Below, piece by piece: positions 7,851 to 16,678 of a stretch of DNA of 55,088 bases; the stretch's first letter is position 1, and every line of letters starts with the position of its first letter. A program made the translations under genes and the position numbers. The stretch lies in contig CAMWKB010000006.1 of NCBI GenBank assembly GCA_947174705.1, forward strand, positions 1 to 55,088. Direction: 5' to 3'. The stretch comes from an uncultured Lachnospiraceae bacterium. Lineage in GTDB: Bacteria; Bacillota; Clostridia; Lachnospirales; Lachnospiraceae. Below the pieces are notes generated by a model, which worked only from the letters and a program-made list of their open reading frames with translations, made no database searches and was not told the origin of the DNA.

Positions 7851-7970
7851 TACAAGACTTGATAAAACAGTATGTTTCTTCTATAATATAGAAGATATTT
7901 TTGATTAAATATATGAAAGATCATCATATATGTTTCTTGGGCTGTAACTATAATTTGGAGGTTGTACATA

Positions 7971-8459
7971 GTGCGTTTTAAATACTGTCCACACTGCGGA
8001 AATAAATTAACAAAAAAAGAAATAGGCGATGAAGGTCTGATACCGTTTTGTGAAAAATGTAACGTACCTTTATGGGATATGTTTACTACAAGTATTATAG
8101 CTGCTGTTGTGAATGAAGAAAATGAGATTGCTTTGTTGCGGCAGAATTACGTCTCAACATCAAGCTATGTGTGCGTAGCCGGTATAATGAAAATCGGAGA
8201 GTCTGCAGAAGACACAGTTGTTCGTGAAGTTAAAGAGGAAATCGGACAGGATGTGATTGAACTAAACTTCATACAGAGTTACCCATATGAGAAAAAAGAA
8301 ATGCTTATGTTAGGATATAAGGCTGTCGTTAAAAAGTCTGATTTTATAATCTCAAAGGAAGTTGATTCTGTTAAATGGGTAAAATATGAAGATGCACTGA
8401 GTCTGTTGCGTGAAGGGAGTATAGCGTGGCAATTAGTAAAAAGTGTAATAGAAACATGA
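7971..8459 (+). CDS. Nudix hydrolase with N-terminal zinc ribbon
   Basis: The Nudix box is intact: G-E-S-A-E-D-T-V-V-R-E-V-K-E-E-I-G (about residues 78-94), with the R-E-V-K-E-E catalytic core. Ahead of it is a zinc ribbon C-P-H-C-G...F-C-E-K-C (residues 6-9 and about 28-31), as in NudC-like NADH/ADP-ribose pyrophosphatases of the short type. It should cleave a nucleoside diphosphate linked to another moiety. I use the GTG at 7971: TTTGGAGG lies nine bases upstream, while the TTG at 7962 would directly abut that site. Single gene, 162 residues. Confidence 0.85.
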   Translation: MRFKYCPHCGNKLTKKEIGDEGLIPFCEKCNVPLWDMFTTSIIAAVVNEENEIALLRQNYVSTSSYVCVAGIMKIGESAEDTVVREVKEEIGQDVIELNFIQSYPYEKKEMLMLGYKAVVKKSDFIISKEVDSVKWVKYEDALSLLREGSIAWQLVKSVIET

Positions 8460-8551
8460 AAATTATCTTACAAGAAGAACGAGAATTCGTAAAAGTATAC
8501 ATATTAAACAATTTTTGAACAAATCTTGAACAAACTTTGAAAAATTTGTAG

Positions 8552-8580
8552 TTGACAAATAAAAAAAACTGTCCTAATAT
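8552..8580 (+). promoter_or_regulatory. Promoter of the liv operon
   Basis: TTGACA (8552-8557), 17 bases, TAATAT (8575-8580). The livJ start codon is 171 bases further, so the transcript has a leader of about 160 bases that contains the palindrome and hairpin listed next. Weaker -10-like sequences near 8607-8622 could give a second start. Confidence 0.8.
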
Positions 8581-8642
8581 ACACAGTATATAAATATTAT
8601 CTTATAATGTTATACTGGTATACAATAGATGAGAAAAGCATG

Positions 8643-8659
8643 GTTTACATAATGTAAAC
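8643..8659. promoter_or_regulatory. Perfect 17-bp palindrome in the liv leader
   Basis: GTTTACAT-A-ATGTAAAC reads the same on both strands. It lies about 60 bases downstream of the predicted transcription start. It could be an operator for a dimeric regulator acting as a roadblock, or a small RNA hairpin. The protein that would bind it is not identified. Confidence 0.55.
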
Positions 8660-8688
8660 AGCGTTCTTATTTATTTGATGGGTCAAAG

Positions 8689-8721
8689 ATGACTTTCTCC
8701 AAGCCGGGAAGGTCATTTTTT
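8689..8721 (+). terminator. Attenuator-like hairpin before livJ
   Basis: ATGACTTTCTC pairs with GGGAAGGTCAT (11 bp with T-G pairs) around a short loop, followed by TTTTTT. This is a complete intrinsic terminator 30 bases ahead of the livJ start, inside the liv transcript. It implies control by attenuation. No T-box or known riboswitch core is visible upstream of it. Confidence 0.7.
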
Positions 8722-8750
8722 ATAAAAATATATACATGGAGGAGATTATT

Positions 8751-10061
8751 ATGAAAAAGAAGTTACTTGCAATCTTATTGACAACTGCAATGGTTTGTTC
8801 ATTGACGGCATGTGGCGGCGATTCAGCAGGAAGCACTGCTGATACAGGCAGCAATACTGCAGCAGATACAAATGCAGCTGCTCCGGCAGACACAAATGCA
8901 GCCGCTCCGGCAGACAATGCAGCAGACACAAATGCAGCCGCTCCGGCAGATAATGCCGGTGGTTCAGGTTCCCTTACAGGAACTCTTAACCTTGGAGTTA
9001 TCGGACCACTCACAGGTCCTGCTGCACTCTATGGTAATGCTGTAGATAACGGTGCAGCTATCGCAGTAGAGGAAATTAATGCATTAAGCTCAGATTTCAA
9101 GATTGAGCTTAACTCACAGGATGATGAGCATGATGCTGAAAAATCAGTAAATGCTTATAATAACCTGAAAGACTGGGGAGCACAGGCAATTGTTGGATGT
9201 GTTACAACAACTCCTTGTGTGGCAGTTTCTTCTGAGGCATATTCAGACCGTATGTTCATGCTTACACCTTCAGCATCCGCAACTTCAGTTACTGAAGGCA
9301 AGGACAATATGTTCCAGTTATGTTTCTCAGATCCTAACCAGGGTTCAGCATCCGCAACTTACATTTCTGAAAACAACCTTGCAGAAAAGGTCGCAGTTAT
9401 TTACAATAACTCAGATGCTTATTCAACAGGTATTTATCAGACTTTCCAGGCTGAAGCTGATTCAATCGGACTTGACGTTGTTTCTGTAACAACATTTACA
9501 GATGATACTGCTAATGACTTCTCTGTACAGCTTACAGAAGCTCAGAACGCAGAAGCAGATTTGATTTTCCTTCCAATCTACTATACACCTGCATCTTTGA
9601 TCATGCAGCAGGCTGCATCTATGAACTATGCTCCCACAATGTTTGGTGTAGACGGTATGGATGGTATCCTTTCACTTGAAGGTTTCGATACTTCTCTTGC
9701 AGAGGGCGTTATGCTTCTTACACCATTCTCTGCAGATGCTAAGGATGATGCTACAGTTTCATTTGTTTCCAAGTATCAGGCTAAAGCAGGCGAGATTCCT
9801 TCACAGTTCGCTGCTGACGCTTATGACTGCGCATATGCAATCTACGCTGCATTATCTTACTATGCTGATAATAACGGCGGTTATAATGTAGACGGAGTTG
9901 ATTATACAGAGTTATGTGAAATTCTTATTTCCGTATTCTCAGATTCTAATTTCTCAGTAGACGGTATTACCGGTGCAGGAATGACATGGACTGCAAACGG
10001 AGAAGTTAACAAGGCTCCAAGAGCAGTTGTTATTGAAAACGGTGAATATGTAGGTCTGTAA
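8751..10061 (+). CDS. livJ: Branched-chain amino acid ABC transporter, substrate-binding lipoprotein
   Basis: Signal peptide with lipobox L-T-A-C (Cys21), then a low-complexity spacer (about residues 25-65) built of repeated D-T-N-A-A-A-P-A units that holds the receptor away from the membrane. The mature periplasmic-binding fold type I begins at L-N-L-G-V-I-G-P-L-T-G and continues through the Leu/Ile/Val-binding signature. The ATG at 8751 is chosen over the one at 8736 because GGAGGAG lies between them. It should capture branched-chain or related amino acids outside the cell for LivHMGF. A hairpin directly after the gene probably lowers expression of the downstream membrane genes relative to this receptor. 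Confidence 0.93.
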   Translation: MKKKLLAILLTTAMVCSLTACGGDSAGSTADTGSNTAADTNAAAPADTNAAAPADNAADTNAAAPADNAGGSGSLTGTLNLGVIGPLTGPAALYGNAVDNGAAIAVEEINALSSDFKIELNSQDDEHDAEKSVNAYNNLKDWGAQAIVGCVTTTPCVAVSSEAYSDRMFMLTPSASATSVTEGKDNMFQLCFSDPNQGSASATYISENNLAEKVAVIYNNSDAYSTGIYQTFQAEADSIGLDVVSVTTFTDDTANDFSVQLTEAQNAEADLIFLPIYYTPASLIMQQAASMNYAPTMFGVDGMDGILSLEGFDTSLAEGVMLLTPFSADAKDDATVSFVSKYQAKAGEIPSQFAADAYDCAYAIYAALSYYADNNGGYNVDGVDYTELCEILISVFSDSNFSVDGITGAGMTWTANGEVNKAPRAVVIENGEYVGL

Positions 10062-10085
10062 GTTTTACAGCATTAATGTAGCTTT

Positions 10086-10119
10086 AAGGGGCTGTCTTCT
10101 GATGGCAGCCCCTTGTTTT
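10086..10119 (+). terminator. Intercistronic hairpin between livJ and livH
   Basis: AAGGGGCTG (10086-10094) pairs with CAGCCCCTT (10106-10114), 11-base loop, then G and TTTT. It is a moderate terminator or 3'-end stabiliser. Partial read-through would explain a high receptor-to-permease ratio. Confidence 0.7.
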
Positions 10120-10147
10120 GTAATTACTGGAGGAGAGGGTTGTTAGT

Positions 10148-11017
10148 ATGTTAAACTATCTGATAAACGGTATAAGTCTTGGTAGTGTTTATGCCATTAT
10201 TGCACTGGGTTATACTATGGTTTATGGTATTGCCAAGATGTTGAATTTTGCTCATGGAGATGTAATTATGGTAGGCGGCTATGTGGCGTTTTGTACTACC
10301 AGTTATCTTGGATGGCCGGTCATTCCTGCTGTCCTGTTGTCAATATTCGTCTGCATGGTGCTTGGCATAGTTATTGAGAGACTTGCATATAAGCCGCTTA
10401 GGGCAGCAACGTCTTTAGCAGTGCTTATTACTGCAATCGGCGTTTCATACTTTTTACAAAATGTGGCATTGTTGATTTGGACTTCCAATCCTAAGGTATT
10501 TCCGAATATGGTGACACTTCCGTCACTTGTTATCGGCGACCTTCAGATATCCTCAGTGGCGCTTGTTACAATTATAGCTTGTATTATTATTATGATCGTA
10601 CTTACATTGTTTACTAATAAGACCAAGATGGGCAAAGCGATGAGGGCGGTATCGGAAGATAAAGATGCAGCCCAGCTTATGGGAATCAATGTAAATGCGA
10701 CGATTTCCTTAACGTTTGCCATTGGTTCAGGCCTTGCGGCTATTGCGGGAGTGCTGCTTTGTTCGGCATATCCTACACTGATGCCTACAACGGGTTCAAT
10801 GCCCGGTATCAAGGCGTTTACCGCTGCGGTATTCGGCGGTATAGGCTCTATTCCGGGAGCTATGCTGGGCGGAATTCTGCTTGGAATAATTGAAATATTC
10901 GGTAAAGCGTATATTTCCACACAGTTATCAGATGCAATCGTATTTTCAGTATTGATTATTATCTTGCTTGTGAAACCTACGGGACTTCTGGGCAAAAAAG
11001 TCAATGAGAAAGTGTAG
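10148..11017 (+). CDS. livH: Branched-chain amino acid ABC transporter permease LivH
   Basis: 289 residues, about eight hydrophobic segments. The N-terminus N-Y-L-I-N-G-I-S-L-G-S-V-Y-A and A-L-G-Y-T-M-V-Y-G are characteristic of LivH. The cytoplasmic coupling loop M-R-A-V-S-E-D-K-D-A-A-Q-L-M-G-I (about residues 160-175) contacts the ATPases. It forms the membrane channel with LivM. A GGAGGAGAGGG ribosome site precedes the ATG. Eight bases separate it from livM. Confidence 0.95.
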   Translation: MLNYLINGISLGSVYAIIALGYTMVYGIAKMLNFAHGDVIMVGGYVAFCTTSYLGWPVIPAVLLSIFVCMVLGIVIERLAYKPLRAATSLAVLITAIGVSYFLQNVALLIWTSNPKVFPNMVTLPSLVIGDLQISSVALVTIIACIIIMIVLTLFTNKTKMGKAMRAVSEDKDAAQLMGINVNATISLTFAIGSGLAAIAGVLLCSAYPTLMPTTGSMPGIKAFTAAVFGGIGSIPGAMLGGILLGIIEIFGKAYISTQLSDAIVFSVLIIILLVKPTGLLGKKVNEKV

Positions 11018-11025
11018 GTGGACAT

Positions 11026-12081
11026 ATGAAAAAAATTTCCAAAAGCGCACGAAGCAGTTTTATCAATTACGGAATTGTGCTTATATTCTTTTTATTTTTT
11101 CAAATTATGCTTTCTACGGGAAAACTTAGCAACTCACTTTCGGGTCAGCTTATTCCCATTTGTACTTATGTGATTATGGCTCTGGCACTGAATCTGGTAG
11201 TAGGAATTTCGGGTGAACTCAGCCTTGGACATGCGGGATTCATGAGCGTAGGCGCATTCAGCGGAGTTGTAGTGGCTACTGCTCTGAAAGATGTTATTAC
11301 CGTATCACCGATTCGCCTAATTCTGGCAATTGTGATAGGTGCGGTGCTTGCGGCGGTTGCCGGTACGATTATTGGTATTCCGGTACTTCGTCTTCAGGGA
11401 GACTATCTTGCCATTGTTACACTGGCATTTGGTGAAATTATTAAAAACGTATTGAATTGCCTTTATATAGGAGCAGACTCTAAGGGGCTGCACTTTAGTA
11501 TGAAAGACGGCAATTCACTTAATATGGAAACAGGTGGAACGGTTATTATAAACGGACCTCAGGGGGCGCTTGGAATACAGAAGATTTCTACATTCGCTGC
11601 GGCCATCATTCTGGTCCTTATCGTTCTTTTTATCATACAGAATCTTGTAAACAGCCGTGCGGGACGCGCAATTAAGGCAATTAGGGATAACAGGATTGCA
11701 GCGGAGTCCTGCGGTCTTAATATTATGAAATACAAGATGATGGCATTTGTGCTTTCTGCGGCTATTGCAGGCGCGGCGGGAGCGCTGTATGCTTTGAACT
11801 ACTCAACCGTAGTTCCTAAGAAGTTTGACTTTAATACATCTATATTAGTTCTGGTGTTTGTAGTACTTGGAGGAATCGGAAACCTTCGCGGCTCCATGAT
11901 AGCGGCGGCAATCCTTACCGTACTTCCGGAGCTCCTTAGACAATTCCAGGATTACAGAATGTTAGTATACGCAATTGTGTTAATTCTTGTCATGATAATT
12001 ACTAATAACAGTAAGGCAAAAGATTTGCTTGGCAGGGTCGGCGCAAAAATCTTTAAAAAATCAGCGGTGCAAAAGGGCTGA
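11026..12081 (+). CDS. livM: Branched-chain amino acid ABC transporter permease LivM
   Basis: 351 residues with about nine hydrophobic segments. A-L-A-L-N-L-V-V-G-I-S-G-E-L-S-L-G-H-A-G-F is the family signature near residues 52-72, and the coupling loop I-K-A-I-R-D-N-R-I-A-A-E-S-C-G-L is near 215-230. It pairs with LivH as the transmembrane dimer. It is in the same operon, with livG starting 32 bases after its stop behind an AAGGAG site. Confidence 0.95.
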   Translation: MKKISKSARSSFINYGIVLIFFLFFQIMLSTGKLSNSLSGQLIPICTYVIMALALNLVVGISGELSLGHAGFMSVGAFSGVVVATALKDVITVSPIRLILAIVIGAVLAAVAGTIIGIPVLRLQGDYLAIVTLAFGEIIKNVLNCLYIGADSKGLHFSMKDGNSLNMETGGTVIINGPQGALGIQKISTFAAAIILVLIVLFIIQNLVNSRAGRAIKAIRDNRIAAESCGLNIMKYKMMAFVLSAAIAGAAGALYALNYSTVVPKKFDFNTSILVLVFVVLGGIGNLRGSMIAAAILTVLPELLRQFQDYRMLVYAIVLILVMIITNNSKAKDLLGRVGAKIFKKSAVQKG

Positions 12082-12113
12082 TGTAAATTCTCAGACTGGA
12101 AAGGAGTTTGGTT

Positions 12114-12905
12114 ATGAGTGAAAAAGATAATAGACCTATACTTGAGGTCTCTCATTTGGGAATAGATTTTGGTGGTCTGACTGCTGTTGACGATTTTAAT
12201 ATATCTCTTGCCAAGACGGAAATTGCAGGTTTAATCGGACCTAACGGTGCAGGCAAAACAACTATTTTTAATCTTTTAACTAAGGTGTATCAGCCGTCAA
12301 GGGGAAAGATTGTCTTAGACGACAAGGATACTAACGGAATGAATACAATTCAGGTAAACAGAGCGGGAATAGCCCGTACCTTTCAGAATATCAGGCTTTT
12401 CGATAAGTTGACCGTAGAGGACAATGTTAAGATTGGTTTACATAACCATACGGAATACAATATGTGGAGCGGTATATTCAGACTGCCGAAGTATTGGAAT
12501 GAAGAAAAGAGAAGCCACGAGAAAGCGCTTGAGCTTTTATCTATTTTTGATATGCAGGATTTAGCTGATGCGACGGCGGGTTCGCTTCCTTACGGTGCGC
12601 AGAGGCGTCTTGAAATAGTGCGTGCGCTTGCAACTGAGCCTAAGGTGCTGCTTTTGGATGAGCCGGCAGCCGGTATGAATCCTTCGGAAACCGCGGAACT
12701 TATGGAAAATATCCGTAAAATAAGGGATAAGTTCCAGATTGCGGTTCTTCTTATAGAGCATGATATGAATCTGGTTATGGGAATCTGCGAAGGTATAGCG
12801 GTGCTTAATTTTGGTAAGATCATAGCAAAAGGAACACCGTCACAGATACAGAATAATCCTCAGGTTATCGAAGCATATCTGGGTAAGAAGAAGGAGGCTA
12901 AGTAA
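12114..12905 (+). CDS. livG: Branched-chain amino acid ABC transporter ATPase LivG
   Basis: The nucleotide-binding domain is complete: Walker A G-P-N-G-A-G-K-T-T, Q-loop R-T-F-Q-N-I-R-L-F, a signature in the form L-P-Y-G-A-Q-R-R-L-E (instead of LSGGQ, as usual in LivG), Walker B L-L-L-D-E-P-A-A-G, and the H-loop I-E-H-D-M. 263 residues from the ATG at 12114, preferred over a TTG at 12108 because AAGGAG needs the extra spacing. It drives transport together with LivF at the inner face of the membrane. Confidence 0.95.
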   Translation: MSEKDNRPILEVSHLGIDFGGLTAVDDFNISLAKTEIAGLIGPNGAGKTTIFNLLTKVYQPSRGKIVLDDKDTNGMNTIQVNRAGIARTFQNIRLFDKLTVEDNVKIGLHNHTEYNMWSGIFRLPKYWNEEKRSHEKALELLSIFDMQDLADATAGSLPYGAQRRLEIVRALATEPKVLLLDEPAAGMNPSETAELMENIRKIRDKFQIAVLLIEHDMNLVMGICEGIAVLNFGKIIAKGTPSQIQNNPQVIEAYLGKKKEAK

Positions 12906-12908
12906 GCC

Positions 12909-13616
12909 ATGAGCATGCTGAAAGTAGATGATATTAATGTTTATTACGGAAATATTCATGCAATAAAAGGCATTTCCTTTGAGGTAAACGAGGGAGAAAT
13001 TGTAACATTAATAGGCGCTAACGGGGCAGGTAAATCCACAACCCTGAATACTGTTGCCGGACTTCTTAAACCTACTACCGGAAATGTTGAATTTGAAGGC
13101 AGCTCATTACTTGGAGTGCCTGCACATAAAATAGTTAATAAGGGGATGGCGCTTTGTCCGGAAGGAAGAAGAATCTTTTTGCAGCTTTCCGTACAGGAAA
13201 ACCTTGAAATGGGTGCATATACCCGTTCTTCTGCGGAAGTTGCCGATTTAATCGCAAGTGTATATGAGCGTTTTCCGCGACTTAAGGAAAGATATAAGCA
13301 GGTAGCCGGAACTTTGTCAGGCGGAGAACAGCAGATGCTTGCCATGGGACGTGCGCTTATGTCCAAGCCCAAACTTATGATGTTGGATGAACCTTCTATG
13401 GGTCTGGCGCCTATTTTGGTTGAAAAGATTTTTCAGATAATAGAAGAACTTAACAAGGCGGGAACAACTATCCTTCTTGTAGAGCAGAATGCGCAGATGG
13501 CTCTTTCTATAGCCCACAGAAGTTATGTTCTTGAGACCGGACGTATCGTTAATTCCGGAACCGGTGAAGAACTGCTTCATAATGACGCTGTCCGCAAGGC
13601 ATATCTGGGCGGCTAA
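12909..13616 (+). CDS. livF: Branched-chain amino acid ABC transporter ATPase LivF
   Basis: 235 residues with Walker A G-A-N-G-A-G-K-S-T-T, signature L-S-G-G-E-Q-Q-M-L-A, Walker B L-M-M-L-D-E-P-S-M-G-L-A-P and the LivF-specific C-P-E-G-R-R-I-F. It starts three bases after the livG stop. It is the last gene of the operon, which ends at the terminator at 13630. Confidence 0.95.
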   Translation: MSMLKVDDINVYYGNIHAIKGISFEVNEGEIVTLIGANGAGKSTTLNTVAGLLKPTTGNVEFEGSSLLGVPAHKIVNKGMALCPEGRRIFLQLSVQENLEMGAYTRSSAEVADLIASVYERFPRLKERYKQVAGTLSGGEQQMLAMGRALMSKPKLMMLDEPSMGLAPILVEKIFQIIEELNKAGTTILLVEQNAQMALSIAHRSYVLETGRIVNSGTGEELLHNDAVRKAYLGG

Positions 13617-13629
13617 GTTAAACAATCTT

Positions 13630-13663
13630 GAAAGAAAGAATTTATTCTTTCTTTCTTTTTTTT
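13630..13663 (+). terminator. Terminator of the liv operon
   Basis: GAAAGAAAGAA (13630-13640) pairs with TTCTTTCTTTC (13645-13655), loop TTTA, followed by eight T. A strong U-tract compensates for the A/T-rich stem. Confidence 0.85.
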
Positions 13664-13731
13664 GGTTAATATGGTATCATAATATTGTATTGTATCTCAT
13701 TTTAGAGAATAATAACAGGAGGAAATGTACC

Positions 13732-14589
13732 ATGAAAAATGAAAAGACTTATGAACTTGTGCTTACGGCACTGTTCACCGCCATTATTATAATAATGGCA
13801 TTCACACCACTGGGATATATCCCGTTAGTTGTTATCAACGCAACGATAATACACATCCCGGTTATCCTTGGAGCGCTATTTCTCGGACCGAAGAAAGGTG
13901 CATTTTTAGGATTCGTATTTGGACTGACAAGCTTTATAAACAACACATTCAAGGCAGTTACGCCCTCGGCATTTGTATTTTCGCCTGTACTTGCTGTTAA
14001 TGTAGTAGGTATTTCCGGAATTTTCAAAAGCCTTTATATCTGTTTTGTACCAAGAATACTGGTCGGAGTTGTTCCGTACTATGTTTATCTTCTGATTCGT
14101 ATGCTCCTTAGAAGCGGACAGAAGGTGTGGCGTATTGTTGTGAATCTTGCAGCTTCCCTCATTTTAATGATATCCTTATACGCATTATTAAACCGTATGC
14201 TGCAGGATAAACTAAGCGGCGGGTCTATGACAGTTAGTCTGACAGCAGCCATTCTGGCTGGTGCGGTTCTTTTTATAATATTGACAATAGTAGGGCAAAA
14301 GAAAGCTACGGCCAATATAGCCCTTGCTTATGCAGGTCTTTGCGGAGCCTTTACCAACACACTTTTTGTAATGAGCGGTATATTTATTTTATATAAGGAC
14401 GCTTATGCACAGAAACTTGGCATTGCAGGAGAAGCAGTGTTTGACACAATTATGGGAATTATCACTTTTAACGGTGTTATAGAAGCGGTTGTTGCCGCAA
14501 TTATAGTTGCGGGCGTGGGGCTTGCTTTAACAAGGATTAAACCTGTCAAAGAACTGAAAAATGACAAAAAACAAACGCAAAACAGTTAA
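13732..14589 (+). CDS. ECF transporter S component, probably for pantothenate
   Basis: 285 residues and very hydrophobic. The start M-K-N-E-K-T-Y-E-L-V-L-T-A-L-F-T-A-I and the G-A-L-F-L-G-P-K-K-G-A-F-L-G-F motif (about residues 48-62) match the energy-coupling-factor S-component family, whose Lys/Gly-rich loop contacts the shared EcfAAT module (genes not in this window). The next two genes make CoA from pantothenate, so PanT is the likely role. The protein is longer than most S components because of an extra middle segment (about 95-150). GGAGG precedes the ATG at 13732; an upstream in-frame extension to 13525 runs through livF and its terminator and is not real. Confidence 0.82.
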   Translation: MKNEKTYELVLTALFTAIIIIMAFTPLGYIPLVVINATIIHIPVILGALFLGPKKGAFLGFVFGLTSFINNTFKAVTPSAFVFSPVLAVNVVGISGIFKSLYICFVPRILVGVVPYYVYLLIRMLLRSGQKVWRIVVNLAASLILMISLYALLNRMLQDKLSGGSMTVSLTAAILAGAVLFIILTIVGQKKATANIALAYAGLCGAFTNTLFVMSGIFILYKDAYAQKLGIAGEAVFDTIMGIITFNGVIEAVVAAIIVAGVGLALTRIKPVKELKNDKKQTQNS

Positions 14590-14622
14590 TTGCGGCTGAG
14601 AGAGGAGCATGGTTATAAAAAT

Positions 14623-15411
14623 ATGATTCTGGCAGTTGATATCGGAAATACAAACATAGTCATAGGCTGTATCGAGCAGGAGAAAATCTACTTTGTGGAA
14701 AGGGTGTCAACCAATATTTCCAAAACAGAGCTTGAGTATGTGGTGGAATTCAAGACCCTTTTAGACCTCTATAATATAAATATGCAGGACATCAAAGGCT
14801 GTATCATAGCCTCAGTAGTGCCGCCGCTTAATAATATAGTAAGGGCTTCTATGGAAAAGCTGCTGCACATATCCCCATTGTTAGTGGGACCGGGGGTAAA
14901 AACCGGTCTCAATATACTTATGGACAATCCGGGGCAGGTGGGCGCAGACCTTATTGTAAATGCCGTTGCGGGACTTAGATATTACGGCGCTCCCATCATA
15001 ATGATAGATATGGGAACCGCCACTACTATCAGTGTAGTTGACGATAAGAAAAACTACATCGGCGGCCAGATTCTCCCGGGAGTCAAAGTATCCTTGGAAT
15101 CTCTGGTAAACCGCACCTCACAGCTTCCAAGAATCAGCCTTGAAGCTCCCAAGAAGGTAATAGGCAGAAATACAATAGACTGTATGAAAAGCGGAATAGT
15201 AATAGCCCAGGCAGCCTGTATAGACGGCATGCTTGACAGAATATGGGAAGAACTCGGCTACCAGACCAAAGTAGTAGCTACAGGCGGGCTCGCGGGAAGT
15301 ATAGTTCCGTACTGTAAAAAAGATATTATTTACGACAACGAACTTACCTTAAAAGGGCTGTATGTAATATACAATAAAAATATAGACGATTACGCAACTC
15401 ATTCACGATAA
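14623..15411 (+). CDS. coaX: Type III pantothenate kinase
   Basis: The start M-I-L-A-V-D-I-G-N-T-N-I-V-I-G is the phosphate-binding motif of the ASKHA-fold CoaX. D-N-P-G-Q-V-G-A-D-L-I-V-N-A and D-M-G-T-A-T-T-I-S-V-V carry the catalytic Asp and pantothenate pocket. It phosphorylates pantothenate with ATP, the first step to CoA, and needs a monovalent cation. The ATG at 14623 is chosen because the family begins exactly there, although its AGAGGAG site is 15 bases away, which is long. It lies between the pantothenate transporter and coaBC. Confidence 0.93.
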   Translation: MILAVDIGNTNIVIGCIEQEKIYFVERVSTNISKTELEYVVEFKTLLDLYNINMQDIKGCIIASVVPPLNNIVRASMEKLLHISPLLVGPGVKTGLNILMDNPGQVGADLIVNAVAGLRYYGAPIIMIDMGTATTISVVDDKKNYIGGQILPGVKVSLESLVNRTSQLPRISLEAPKKVIGRNTIDCMKSGIVIAQAACIDGMLDRIWEELGYQTKVVATGGLAGSIVPYCKKDIIYDNELTLKGLYVIYNKNIDDYATHSR

Positions 15412-15454
15412 CCAGAGTTTGAACAAAATAACCATTCATTGAAAGGAACCCACC

Positions 15455-16666
15455 ATGCTACAAGGAAAGCACATAGTCTTAGGCGTTACCGGCGGCATAG
15501 CGGCATATAAAATAGCGTCCTTAGCCAGTATGCTTAAAAAACAAAAAGCTGACATTACTGTCATAATGACTCCAAACGCCGCTAACTTTATAAATCCAAT
15601 CACTTTTGAGACTCTCACCGGCAACAAGTGCCTTATAGATACGTTTGACAGGAGTTTTCAGCATAATGTGGAACATGTATCGCTTGCGAAGCAGACAGAC
15701 GCAGTTCTTGTTGCACCGGCGTCTGCGGATATTATTGCCAAGGCGGCGCATGGAATTGCGGACAATATGCTTACAACAACGCTGCTTGCCTGTGAATGTC
15801 CTAAAATCTTTGCTCCGGCAATGAATACACGTATGTACAACAATCCGATTGTGCAGGACAACATGAATATTCTGGAAAACTACGGAATGGAAGTAATAAA
15901 GCCGGCAACAGGCTATCTTGCATGTGGTGACACAGGAGAGGGCAAGATGCCGGAACCCGAACTTTTAATGGAATATATAATAAAAGCTTTAACTCCTAAG
16001 AATATGAAAGGTATCAGGCTTTTGGTGACTGCAGGGCCGACAATGGAAAAAATAGACCCGGTACGTTATATAAGCAACCACTCTACGGGTAAAATGGGGT
16101 ATGCCATTGCAAGAGCAGCCATGCTACGCGGGGCAGATGTGACACTTGTGTCAGGAAAGACGGATATTACGCCGCCGCCTGGCGTTCATACTATAGATGT
16201 TATATCGGCCGCCGATATGGCAGAGGCGGTAAAAGAACATGCAGATGAGCAGGATATAATCATCAAGGCGGCAGCGGTAGCGGATTACCGGCCCAAATAT
16301 ACCGCGGATGAAAAAATAAAGAAAAAAGACGACGAACTTACGATAGAGCTTGAGCGTACCGAAGATATTCTTGCATTTCTCGGGAAACATAAGAAAGAAG
16401 GGCAGTTTTTGTGCGGCTTTTCGATGGAAACCGAAGATATGATAGAGAACTCAAGGAAGAAATTAGAAAAGAAGAATCTTGACCTTATTGTAGCAAATAA
16501 TCTCAAGCAGTCGGGAGCCGGATTCGGCGTCGATACCAATATTGTGACATTGCTGTCACAAAATGATACCGTACAGCTTCAAATTATGAGCAAAAGCGAA
16601 GTGGCAGATAAGCTGCTTGACTATATAATGGAGCATAGAGTGAAAGGCATGGTTATTGGGGGATAA
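15455..16666 (+). CDS. coaBC: Bifunctional phosphopantothenoylcysteine decarboxylase / phosphopantothenate-cysteine ligase
   Basis: The N-terminal CoaC half has the flavin motif G-G-I-A-A-Y-K, the catalytic His74 in H-V-S-L, the P-A-M-N-T-R-M-Y motif and the active Cys in L-A-C-G-D-T-G-E-G (about 155). The C-terminal CoaB half has T-A-G-P-T-M-E-K-I-D-P-V-R-Y-I and S-T-G-K-M-G for CTP binding and dimerisation. It converts 4'-phosphopantothenate plus Cys to 4'-phosphopantetheine in two steps. 403 residues is the usual length. AAAGGAA precedes the ATG. Confidence 0.95.
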   Translation: MLQGKHIVLGVTGGIAAYKIASLASMLKKQKADITVIMTPNAANFINPITFETLTGNKCLIDTFDRSFQHNVEHVSLAKQTDAVLVAPASADIIAKAAHGIADNMLTTTLLACECPKIFAPAMNTRMYNNPIVQDNMNILENYGMEVIKPATGYLACGDTGEGKMPEPELLMEYIIKALTPKNMKGIRLLVTAGPTMEKIDPVRYISNHSTGKMGYAIARAAMLRGADVTLVSGKTDITPPPGVHTIDVISAADMAEAVKEHADEQDIIIKAAAVADYRPKYTADEKIKKKDDELTIELERTEDILAFLGKHKKEGQFLCGFSMETEDMIENSRKKLEKKNLDLIVANNLKQSGAGFGVDTNIVTLLSQNDTVQLQIMSKSEVADKLLDYIMEHRVKGMVIGG

Positions 16667-16678
16667 GGAGGTATCTGT

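Noticed and set aside
8720-9013. Ala-rich reading frame antisense to livJ
   Set aside because: It is the complement of the repeated N-A-A-A-P-A spacer of livJ, with no ribosome site or start context.
13525-13731. Upstream in-frame extension of the ECF S-component gene
   Set aside because: It runs through the 3' end of livF and its terminator; the ATG at 13732 has a proper GGAGG site and gives a family-like start.
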